DNA of 22,017 nucleotides from Erysipelothrix sp. (GTDB lineage: Bacteria > Bacillota_I > Bacilli_A > Erysipelotrichales > Erysipelotrichaceae), in the NCBI GenBank assembly GCA_012511085.1, contig JAAZGU010000076.1, positions 1 to 22,017 on the forward strand. Direction: 5' to 3'. Position numbers and translations under genes: made by a program. Under the pieces are notes generated by a model, which was not told the DNA's origin, did not search any database, and saw only the letters and a list, made by a program, of their open reading frames with translations. Shown piece after piece: positions 16,783-22,017 of the stretch; position 1 is the stretch's first letter; the number at the start of each line of letters is the position of its first letter.

Positions 16783-16814
16783 GTGTGAATTTGACATTTC
16801 ACATAATTTCACAC
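16783..16814. repeat. Inverted and direct repeats just after sufB
   Basis: GTGTGAA (16783-16789) and TTCACAC (16808-16814) are inverted repeats 18 bases apart, starting at the base after the sufB stop. The right side also holds ATTTCACA twice with a 10-base period (16796-16803 and 16806-16813). There is no T run, so this is not a simple terminator. Confidence 0.55.
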
Positions 16815-16826
16815 ACAAACAAAGAA

Positions 16827-16841
16827 TTTTAACGGTTAAAA
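16827..16841. promoter_or_regulatory. 7-1-7 palindrome TTTTAAC-G-GTTAAAA
   Basis: This perfect 15-base inverted repeat lies in the sufB-alr gap, upstream of a possible extended -10 (TGGTAGATT, 16844-16852) and TATAGG (16852-16857). It may be an operator for the candidate small RNA; the promoter match is weak. Confidence 0.35.
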
Positions 16842-16857
16842 AATGGTAGATTATAGG

Positions 16858-16975
16858 TGCAAGAGATAATACTTGCTTGTATGAGTCCTCTTCTCCTACA
16901 TAATATCCCCTTAAGACCATACAAAATTCTTTCCCCTTAAAAATAGAAAAAAAGGCTTTGAGCCTTTTTTCTTTT
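16858..16975 (+). ncRNA. Candidate C-rich small RNA or sufB 3' UTR RNA
   Basis: The segment has the architecture of Gram-positive trans-acting small RNAs. A short 5' hairpin GCAAG/CTTGC (16859-16876) is followed by an apparently unstructured pyrimidine-rich stretch with TCCTCTTCTCCT (16886-16897), whose TCCTC and CTCCT are complementary to Shine-Dalgarno cores. CCCCTTAA occurs twice (16907-16914, 16933-16940), and a strong terminator ends it. No ORF is credible here. C-rich seeds of this type are known in the RsaE/RoxS class, but no homology to that RNA is claimed. The 5' end is inferred only. Confidence 0.35.
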
Positions 16976-16978
16976 TTT
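16947..16978. terminator. Bidirectional terminator between sufB and alr
   Basis: AAAAAAGGCT, loop TTG, and AGCCTTTTTT form a stem with A/T flanks that provide a T run on both strands. It serves transcripts from sufB or the candidate RNA on plus and from alr on minus. Confidence 0.92.
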
Positions 16979-16989
16979 ATATTGCTCTT

Positions 16990-18093
16990 TTATCGATTAA
17001 ACCGATAATTGTGTTGGTCAATGATTTGACCATCCAGTTTATAAGTTCTGGTAATCCGATCACTAATGCCGGTTAGGATTTCATAGGTGATTGTACCTAA
17101 TACCTGTGCAAGATCAGCTGCATTTTGATGGGGCCCAATGATTTCAACTATATTTCGCCATTCGTCATATGGAAATTCTACGATTGTTTGATCCATACAA
17201 ATCTTCCCTAAAATTTTTGCTTGCTTGCCGTTGATATAAAAATAATGATTGGTCAACTTGCGATTGATGCCATCGGCATAACCAATTGGCACAATACCAA
17301 TTTTCATTTTTTCGGTTGCTACAAAAGCTGCTGAATAACTAACTGTTTCACCAGCTTCAATTTCTTTTGCTTGCGATACTTGCGAGGTAAGTGTCAGAAT
17401 AGGTTTTAGATTTGACGGTTTGCTGGCGTAACCATAAAGTGCTAGACCACATCGAATTGCGTTTGTAAATGCTTCATTGGTTAATAAGGCAGCATCAGTG
17501 TTGGCGATATGAATCCATTTGTATGGATGATCGCATTGATTAAGGAACCGTTTAAATAGTTCAAGTTGTTTTAATGATGCTCCGTTAATGGAATCAGAGC
17601 TGTGGTAGTGAGTAAAAACACCCTCAACTTCAAGGCCATGTTTTTTTGCCATTTCCAGCACGTCACAGTATTCTGAAATTGATTTTATTCCAAGCCGGTT
17701 CATACCAGTGTCTAATTTGATATGGCATTTCAATTTAGATAGGTCATGATGTGCTTCAAGAGCTCTAATAAGCCATTTTTTAGAAATGATTGAAATAGTA
17801 ATGTTGTTATTAATGCATTCATTCAAATCAAAAATATCAGTAAAACCAAGGTTAATGATAGGTTTTTTGATATTGTTGTTACGTAATTCAAGTGCCTCAT
17901 CAATGGAGGATACACAAAAATAGGACACATAAGAAAATTGTTCTAAAAAAACTGCAATTTTTGTTGCGCCGTGTCCATATGCATTTGCTTTAACAACACA
18001 AAACAAAGGCTTATGACTTTCTTTATGCAATAAGTCAGTATTATGTTGTAAGTTATTTAAGTTAATTTCTGCGACTGTGCTTCGATATCTCAT
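16990..18093 (-). CDS. alr: Alanine racemase
   Basis: The 367-residue product is a fold-type III PLP enzyme that interconverts L- and D-alanine for peptidoglycan. The PLP lysine is K35 in VVKANAYGHG. The catalytic tyrosine of the second subunit lies in GETVSYSAAF, the position of the usual GETVSYG motif. GYADGINR, GKICMDQTIVE, HIKLDTGMNRLG and GVFTHYHSSD are also typical. ATG 18093 is only weakly served by AAGGA about 14 bases upstream, inside the end of the membrane-protein gene that lies 4 bp before it, so coupling is likely. This gene and its small partner are richer in A/T and Asn/Ile codons than the suf genes. Confidence 0.96.
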   Translation of the reverse strand: MRYRSTVAEINLNNLQHNTDLLHKESHKPLFCVVKANAYGHGATKIAVFLEQFSYVSYFCVSSIDEALELRNNNIKKPIINLGFTDIFDLNECINNNITISIISKKWLIRALEAHHDLSKLKCHIKLDTGMNRLGIKSISEYCDVLEMAKKHGLEVEGVFTHYHSSDSINGASLKQLELFKRFLNQCDHPYKWIHIANTDAALLTNEAFTNAIRCGLALYGYASKPSNLKPILTLTSQVSQAKEIEAGETVSYSAAFVATEKMKIGIVPIGYADGINRKLTNHYFYINGKQAKILGKICMDQTIVEFPYDEWRNIVEIIGPHQNAADLAQVLGTITYEILTGISDRITRTYKLDGQIIDQHNYRFNR

Positions 18094-18097
18094 AGTT

Positions 18098-18523
18098 TTA
18101 TATTATCCTTGAATTTATATATGCGTAATGAATGGCATAGACTTTTAATAATAAAGAAATTAAACTACCAATATCAACCATAAGCCATGTTGCGATGACG
18201 GTTTTCATAGCGTAAAGAAACAGTCCAGGGTGAACAATGACTTGGAAACCAAACAATGTAAAAATATCTGACAGTAGAATGATGATAAACATTAAAACTG
18301 CTCCCAATATGGCAAATCGTATTTGTACACCACGGCCAACTTTTTTTAATACATAGGTTAAAACCAAGCTAGAAATTAAATAAATGATAGAGGTTCGTAT
18401 TGATAAAAACATTTGGATTGCGGCAGAAAATACAATGAGGCCAATTGATAATAAAATTCCAATTGTAAGAGCCTTTAAAAACCTTTCGTTTTGGCTTAAA
18501 GCTGAAGAATTAAAAATTTTCAA
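18098..18523 (-). CDS. Small membrane protein of unknown function upstream of alr
   Basis: I do not recognise this family. The start chosen is TTG 18523, because AGGAGGG lies six bases before it; a TTG at 18544 lies within the predicted promoter-to-RBS leader and has no site. The 141-residue product has about four hydrophobic segments (near 18-38, 42-58, 68-92 and 103-130), with an N-terminal polar stretch and the basic loop KKVGRGVQIR. It is probably an integral membrane protein. It sits 4 bp before alr in the same operon, so expression is shared; whether it serves cell-wall metabolism is not shown by the sequence. Confidence 0.75.
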   Translation of the reverse strand: MKIFNSSALSQNERFLKALTIGILLSIGLIVFSAAIQMFLSIRTSIIYLISSLVLTYVLKKVGRGVQIRFAILGAVLMFIIILLSDIFTLFGFQVIVHPGLFLYAMKTVIATWLMVDIGSLISLLLKVYAIHYAYINSRII

Positions 18524-18545
18524 GATTAACCCTCCTGATTTCAAT

Positions 18546-18554
18546 AGTATACCA
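18546..18554 (-). promoter_or_regulatory. Extended -10 promoter for the membrane protein-alr unit
   Basis: On the minus strand TGGTATACT forms an extended -10 (TGn plus TATACT), with no convincing -35. It would start transcription about 15 bases before the TTG start codon and just ahead of AGGAGGG. Confidence 0.5.
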
Positions 18555-18643
18555 TATAAAAAACGTCTATTTTTGTTTATTGTTTAGAAACTTATATTTT
18601 TATTCGAAAATAGCTGAAAACACTATAAGAAAGCGGAAAATTG

Positions 18644-18673
18644 TTGACTCATTCTTCGTTTATGTGGTATATT
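18644..18673 (+). promoter_or_regulatory. Promoter of the tRNA cluster
   Basis: TTGACT (18644-18649) and TATATT (18668-18673) are separated by 18 bp, with TGG immediately before the -10 making it an extended type. It lies 23 bases before tRNA-Val and points into the cluster. Confidence 0.78.
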
Positions 18674-18696
18674 ATTAAGGCGTTACTACGTAATAT

Positions 18697-18772
18697 GGAG
18701 GTTTAGCTCAGTTGGGAGAGCAACTGCCTTACAAGCAGTGGGTCAGCGGTTCAAGTCCGTTAACCTCCACCA
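18697..18772 (+). tRNA. tRNA-Val (TAC)
   Basis: A complete 76-base cloverleaf has acceptor arms GGAGGTT/AACCTCC and anticodon arm ACTGC-CTTACAA-GCAGT with anticodon TAC. The T loop GGTTCAAGTCC type is present and CCA is encoded. It is first in the cluster. Confidence 0.97.
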
Positions 18773-18780
18773 TTTTTTAA

Positions 18781-18856
18781 GCCGACTTAGCTCAATTGGC
18801 AGAGCAACTGATTTGTAATCAGTAGGTTGTAGGTTCGAGTCCTATAGTCGGCACCA
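18781..18856 (+). tRNA. tRNA-Thr (TGT)
   Basis: The 76-base cloverleaf has acceptor arms GCCGACT/AGTCGGC and anticodon arm ACTGA-TTTGTAA-TCAGT, anticodon TGT. The GGTTCGAGTCC T arm and encoded CCA are present. Confidence 0.97.
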
Positions 18857-18866
18857 GATATATTTT

Positions 18867-18951
18867 GGAAGGGTAGCGAAGTGGCTAAACGCGGTAGACT
18901 GTAAATCTACTCCCAACGGGTTCGTGAGTTCGAATCTCACCCCTTCCACCA
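18867..18951 (+). tRNA. tRNA-Tyr (GTA)
   Basis: This 85-base class II tRNA has acceptor arms GGAAGGG/CCCTTCC and anticodon arm GTAGA-CTGTAAA-TCTAC, anticodon GTA. A long variable arm (CTCCCAACGGGTTCGTG area) is as expected for bacterial tRNA-Tyr. CCA is encoded. Confidence 0.97.
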
Positions 18952-19010
18952 TTATATAAGGGCGGACGGGATAAATATTCGTACGTATTAAATCTTAATT
19001 GACTATTTAT

Positions 19011-19085
19011 TGGGGTATAGCCAAGCGGTAAGGCATCAGACTTTGACTCTGACATTCCCTGGTTCGATCCCAGGTACCCCAGCCA
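19011..19085 (+). tRNA. tRNA-Gln (TTG)
   Basis: The 75-base cloverleaf starts with T, as usual for tRNA-Gln: acceptor arms TGGGGTA/TACCCCA, anticodon arm TCAGA-CTTTGAC-TCTGA, anticodon TTG. CCA is encoded. A 59-base spacer separates it from tRNA-Tyr, far longer than the other gaps in the cluster. Confidence 0.97.
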
Positions 19086-19090
19086 ATTGT

Positions 19091-19166
19091 GACCCGTTAG
19101 CTCAGGCGGTAGAGCAACTGACTTTTAATCAGTGGGTCGTAGGTTCAATTCCTACACGGGTCACCA
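19091..19166 (+). tRNA. tRNA-Lys (TTT)
   Basis: The 76-base cloverleaf has acceptor arms GACCCGT/ACGGGTC and anticodon arm ACTGA-CTTTTAA-TCAGT, anticodon TTT. CCA is encoded. Confidence 0.97.
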
Positions 19167-19173
19167 ATTTGCT

Positions 19174-19247
19174 GCGAGTGTAGTTCAATGGTAGAACTTC
19201 AGCCTTCCAAGCTGACTACGGGGGTTCGATTCCCCTCACTCGCTCCA
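19174..19247 (+). tRNA. tRNA-Gly (TCC)
   Basis: The 74-base cloverleaf has acceptor arms GCGAGTG/CACTCGC and anticodon arm TCAGC-CTTCCAA-GCTGA, anticodon TCC. CCA is encoded. It is the last tRNA before the terminator. Confidence 0.97.
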
Positions 19248-19259
19248 TGATAAATTAAC

Positions 19260-19281
19260 AAGTCCAAAAGGACTTTTTTTT
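19260..19281 (+). terminator. Terminator of the tRNA cluster
   Basis: AAGTCC-AAAA-GGACTT is followed by a run of T. It ends 33 bases before the tnpB start codon. Confidence 0.92.
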
Positions 19282-19314
19282 ATTTTTGGTAATAATAGAT
19301 TGAGGAGTGGTGTT

Positions 19315-20346
19315 ATGTATCTAACAACAATCTTTAGAATATTGCCAAAAGCTGAAGAATTAAAAGCTCTTGAATCTTTAATTTATAATTTTGATGTTGA
19401 AGTGAACAAAGTTTTATTGAAATATTTAGGGCAAGATTCAATCGTCGACGTAAGGTTTCTCGAAATTAAAAATACAGTACCATGGGATTCAAAAATTGAA
19501 GTGATTAAACAGGCGAGCTTGAATTTCAAACTGATTAAAAAGAATGAGCATAAACTTATCAAACTTAATAATTTGTTTTGTGTCTGGACACCACGAAACT
19601 TCAGATTTTTAAACAACCAAGAAACCCAACTTTTGATTCAGAACCGAGGCCGTTCGAGTTGTATTTTAGATATTAACAGCAACGACTATCTGCGAAACGT
19701 GATTGATTCACACCGACTGTTTTCTCTAAAAATAAAAAAACGGGGACGTAAATGGATTGGCTTATTGACATATTACCAAGAACCAAAAGAAAACACATTT
19801 AAAAATACAATGGGTGTTGATTTAGGAATAAAAGTACCGGCTGTAGCAGTTACCAGTACTGGGAAAGTACGGTTTTTTGGAAACGGTCGTCAGATAAAAT
19901 TCATTCACAGACAACAACGAAAAAAATTAAAACAAAACAAAGATAAAGGTAATAAAAAGAATTATTCTTGGAAAAACAAGTTAAAAGCGATTGACCACAA
20001 AATAAGTAGAGAAATCATTGATTTTGCAATTCAAGAACAAGTGAAAGTAATCAAATTAGAAAATTTAAATCGACTGCAAAAAAGAAACAGCAAAGTGAAA
20101 GGGGTGCCAACATGGTCATACAGCAGGTTGTTGAGCTATATTAAATATAAGGCTAGGAAAGAAGGAATTATTATCAAATTAATAGATGAGCGATACACCA
20201 GTAAAAGATGCCCTTCTTGTAAAACAATCAATAACGTTTATGATCGAAATTACTTCTGCTTTCATTGCGGGTATAAAAACCACAGGGATATTGTAGGAGC
20301 GTTAAATATTTTAAACGCTAACTTAAGTCAAAAGACTTGCCTATAA
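19315..20346 (+). CDS. tnpB: TnpB, IS200/IS605-family RNA-guided nuclease, no TnpA partner
   Basis: ATG 19315 has GAGGAG upstream and gives 343 residues; a TTG at 19300 has no site. TnpB is the compact ancestor-type relative of Cas12 that uses an omega RNA from the transposon end to cut matching DNA. All three RuvC acidic residues are visible: D169 in MGVDLGIK, E249 in IKLENL and D325 in HRDIVGALN. A four-cysteine zinc ribbon is present (C299, C302, C315, C318). The gene is therefore apparently intact, at the short end of the family. No tnpA lies on either side, and only 33 bp separate it from the tRNA terminator, leaving little room for a normal left end. Its base composition is more A-rich than the suf genes, suggesting acquisition. 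Confidence 0.93.
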   Translation: MYLTTIFRILPKAEELKALESLIYNFDVEVNKVLLKYLGQDSIVDVRFLEIKNTVPWDSKIEVIKQASLNFKLIKKNEHKLIKLNNLFCVWTPRNFRFLNNQETQLLIQNRGRSSCILDINSNDYLRNVIDSHRLFSLKIKKRGRKWIGLLTYYQEPKENTFKNTMGVDLGIKVPAVAVTSTGKVRFFGNGRQIKFIHRQQRKKLKQNKDKGNKKNYSWKNKLKAIDHKISREIIDFAIQEQVKVIKLENLNRLQKRNSKVKGVPTWSYSRLLSYIKYKARKEGIIIKLIDERYTSKRCPSCKTINNVYDRNYFCFHCGYKNHRDIVGALNILNANLSQKTCL

Positions 20347-20412
20347 TGCTATATGCACTGTTATAGGACTGCTTTGCTAGGCAACAAAACGTAGCAAGAG
20401 GATTGAACCTAC
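20290..20412 (+). ncRNA. Putative TnpB omega RNA scaffold and element right end
   Basis: In known TnpB systems the guide RNA comes from the tnpB 3' end and the element's right end. Here that segment has consecutive hairpins: AAGTC/GACTT with AAAA loop (20325-20338), CCTATAA/TTATAGG (20340-20367) enclosing TGC/GCA, and TTGCTA/TAGCAA (20374-20397). The hairpins end near TTGAAC (20403-20408), a plausible but unproven right boundary. The guide would then be the sequence that follows. No RNA evidence is available; borders are approximate. Confidence 0.5.
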
Positions 20413-20427
20413 ATAAAAACAAAATCA

Positions 20428-20436
20428 TGTTATAAT
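20428..20436 (+). promoter_or_regulatory. Extended -10 promoter for the dehydrogenase-reductase unit
   Basis: TGTTATAAT combines a TGn extension with a perfect TATAAT, 21 bases before the dehydrogenase ATG. The nearest -35-like hexamer TTGAAC is 22 bp away, too far for normal use, so the extended -10 is likely to carry the activity. Confidence 0.6.
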
Positions 20437-20457
20437 CGAATCAATGGAGTTGATAAC

Positions 20458-21408
20458 ATGAAAATATTAATTACAAGAAAAAATATTCTAACAGCTGAAC
20501 AATTGAAAAACTTAGAAAAAAATAAGATAGAGGTTGATACTATCGACCAGAAAGATTTTGTTGAATATCAGTACGAACAAAACGTTGAAAATTATGATGT
20601 CCTTGTTGGTGGTATGGATTTAGAGAACCTTAATTATGAACGTTTTAAGTCGTTGAAAGTGATTCATACCATTTCAGCGGGATATGATTATCTTTCGATG
20701 GAAATGTTGAGAAAGAATAATATCATGTTATTAAACGCATCAGGTGTATATAGTGTTCCCATTGCTGAATGGGTGGTAGGATTGATATTATTAAACTATA
20801 AAAACTTTACGACGTTTTATGACAACAAACAACATAAAGTGTGGGAACAAACGAGCTCACTTAAGGAACTAACTAACAAAAAGGTGTTGATATTTGGAAC
20901 GGGTAGTATTGGGAAAGAAATTTCTAAACGACTCAAACCATTTGATTGCGATATTGATGGTGTTAACAGCAATGGCCGATCAGTTGATGAGTTTGAGAAA
21001 TGTTATAATCTTGACACCGCAAAACAAGTTTTAAAAGAGTATGATATTTTAGTATTTGCGCTACCTTCTAATAAACACACAAAAGAATATGTCAACACGG
21101 ATTTTTTAAAAAACTTATCTGAGAATGTAATTTTAATTAATGTTGGGCGCGGGGATTTGGTCAACGAAGCAGACATGGTAGATTTTTTAAAGGCGCATCA
21201 AGAAGTTAAAGTTTTCTTGGATGTCACGAACATCGAACCATTACCACAAACAAGTGAGTTGTGGACTTTAGAAAACAGTTTCGTGACACCCCATAATTCG
21301 TTTGCTTCAGATTACTATAAAGTAAGGCTTCAAAACCTTATCTTTAACAACTTAATAAATTTAAAAAACAGAAAACAAGTAATTAACAAAATAGAGGTGA
21401 ACGAATGA
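20458..21408 (+). CDS. D-2-hydroxyacid dehydrogenase family protein, NAD(P)-dependent
   Basis: The 316-residue protein has the two-domain layout of D-isomer-specific 2-hydroxyacid dehydrogenases, which reduce 2-oxoacids to D-2-hydroxyacids. The dinucleotide-binding motif is GTGSIG (147-152). The catalytic triad positions are R231 in INVGRGDLV, E260 in TNIEPLP and H279 in TPHNSF. The last motif is less conserved than the usual PHxxG but keeps His. GGAG about 10 bases before ATG 20458 is the ribosome site. It overlaps the aldo/keto reductase by ATGA, so both oxidoreductases are coexpressed. The specific substrate cannot be told from sequence. Confidence 0.92.
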   Translation: MKILITRKNILTAEQLKNLEKNKIEVDTIDQKDFVEYQYEQNVENYDVLVGGMDLENLNYERFKSLKVIHTISAGYDYLSMEMLRKNNIMLLNASGVYSVPIAEWVVGLILLNYKNFTTFYDNKQHKVWEQTSSLKELTNKKVLIFGTGSIGKEISKRLKPFDCDIDGVNSNGRSVDEFEKCYNLDTAKQVLKEYDILVFALPSNKHTKEYVNTDFLKNLSENVILINVGRGDLVNEADMVDFLKAHQEVKVFLDVTNIEPLPQTSELWTLENSFVTPHNSFASDYYKVRLQNLIFNNLINLKNRKQVINKIEVNE

Positions 21409-22017
21409 AATTACAATTAATCAACAAAACAGAAATCCCTTTATTAGGGTTTGGGACCTTCAGAATTCCAGATACGGAAGTCGAATCTGCTGTTTTAACA
21501 GCATTGGACGTTGGATATCGCCACATTGATACAGCAGCAATTTATGAAAATGAAGCCGGAGTCGGGCGTGCGATTGCAAATAGTAAGTTAAACCGTGATG
21601 AGCTTTTTATCACAACAAAATTATGGGTTGAAGAACAAACAAAAAAAGATGTTCATAAAGCATTTGAGTTATCACTCAAAAAGCTAAACATCGATTATAT
21701 TGATTTATATTTAATTCACTGGCCATCCAAGGGTTTGATAGAGCAATGGCAAGCACTTGAAGAGTTGTATTTGGCAGGAAAAATCAAAGCAATTGGTGTA
21801 AGTAATTTTCATACGCATCATTTTGAAACGTTGTTTCCCCATGCAAAAATAAAACCGATGGTGAATCAAATCGAATTACACCCACAATTGAGTCAAGTGG
21901 AATTACGATTGTTTCATAAACAACACAATATTGTAACAGAGGCGTGGAGCCCTTTAATGAAAGGTAAATTTGATGCGTTGCCATCAATATCTAAAATTGC
22001 CAGTAAGTATCAAAAGA
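21405..22017 (+). CDS. Aldo/keto reductase (partial at window edge)
   Basis: The frame runs open from ATG 21405 to the end of the window, giving 204 residues; the family is usually about 270-280, so the C-terminus is missing only because of the edge. The catalytic tetrad is visible as D42, Y47, K72 and H105 in IDTAAIYENE, TTKLW and LIHWP. GVSNF and MVNQIELHPQLSQ are also typical of the family, which reduces aldehydes and ketones with NADPH. GAGGTGA lies within the end of the dehydrogenase gene, and the start overlaps its stop by four bases. Confidence 0.95.
   Translation, partial: MKLQLINKTEIPLLGFGTFRIPDTEVESAVLTALDVGYRHIDTAAIYENEAGVGRAIANSKLNRDELFITTKLWVEEQTKKDVHKAFELSLKKLNIDYIDLYLIHWPSKGLIEQWQALEELYLAGKIKAIGVSNFHTHHFETLFPHAKIKPMVNQIELHPQLSQVELRLFHKQHNIVTEAWSPLMKGKFDALPSISKIASKYQK

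Noticed and set aside
18384..18587. A 67-codon plus-strand frame opposite the small membrane protein
   Set aside because: It is antisense to the better-supported gene with a good ribosome site, and runs into its promoter.
19315..20346. Cas12-type CRISPR effector
   Set aside because: The length, zinc ribbon and RuvC layout are those of TnpB, and no repeat-spacer array is visible anywhere in the window.

Overview
The window reads as chromosomal DNA of a low-GC, Gram-positive-type anaerobe or microaerophile of the Bacillota. Strong AAGGAGG-type ribosome binding sites, a cysteine-desulfurase-coupled SUF operon with SufU, a single-chain pyruvate:ferredoxin oxidoreductase, PrsA-type foldases, alanine racemase and a YhaM nuclease all point there. 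TGA is used as a stop (sufU, the 2-hydroxyacid dehydrogenase), which argues against Mycoplasma-type code change. The gene set would suit an Erysipelotrichia-like lineage, but that is an inference.

Layout. 1-581 (-): amino-terminal part of a DUF4438-like protein, cut by the window edge. 668-2840 (+): a membrane-anchored glycerophosphodiesterase-family protein overlapping a MATE efflux transporter. 2925-6437 (+): nifJ/por, with its own promoter and terminator. 6615-9531 (+): an unusual single-chain fusion of a GT4 glycolipid-type glycosyltransferase with a complete RecX-like domain, overlapping the yhaM exoribonuclease gene. 9568-11859 (-): a convergent three-gene unit encoding a membrane-anchored parvulin foldase, a PrsA-like lipoprotein and a HIT nucleotide hydrolase. 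12054-16782 (+): sufC-sufD-sufS-sufU-sufB, tightly overlapped, behind a clear promoter with a 16-bp Fur-box-like palindrome just upstream. 16783-16989: an intergenic region that may encode a C-rich small RNA and ends in a bidirectional terminator. 16990-18523 (-): alr and a small membrane protein of unknown function. 18697-19247 (+): six tRNA genes (Val, Thr, Tyr, Gln, Lys, Gly), promoter and terminator included. 19315-20346 (+): a solitary TnpB RNA-guided nuclease gene with omega-RNA-like hairpins at its 3' end and no TnpA. 20458-22017 (+): a D-2-hydroxyacid dehydrogenase overlapping a partial aldo/keto reductase.

How the genes work together. The iron-sulfur machinery (SUF) would supply the three [4Fe-4S] clusters of the pyruvate oxidoreductase encoded upstream. 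SufS releases alanine, the substrate of the racemase downstream. The parvulin/lipoprotein pair serves folding of exported proteins. The main points for a second look are the glycosyltransferase-RecX fusion, the candidate small RNA after sufB, the solitary TnpB against the tRNA array with its putative guide falling on the next gene's promoter, and palindromes at three promoters.
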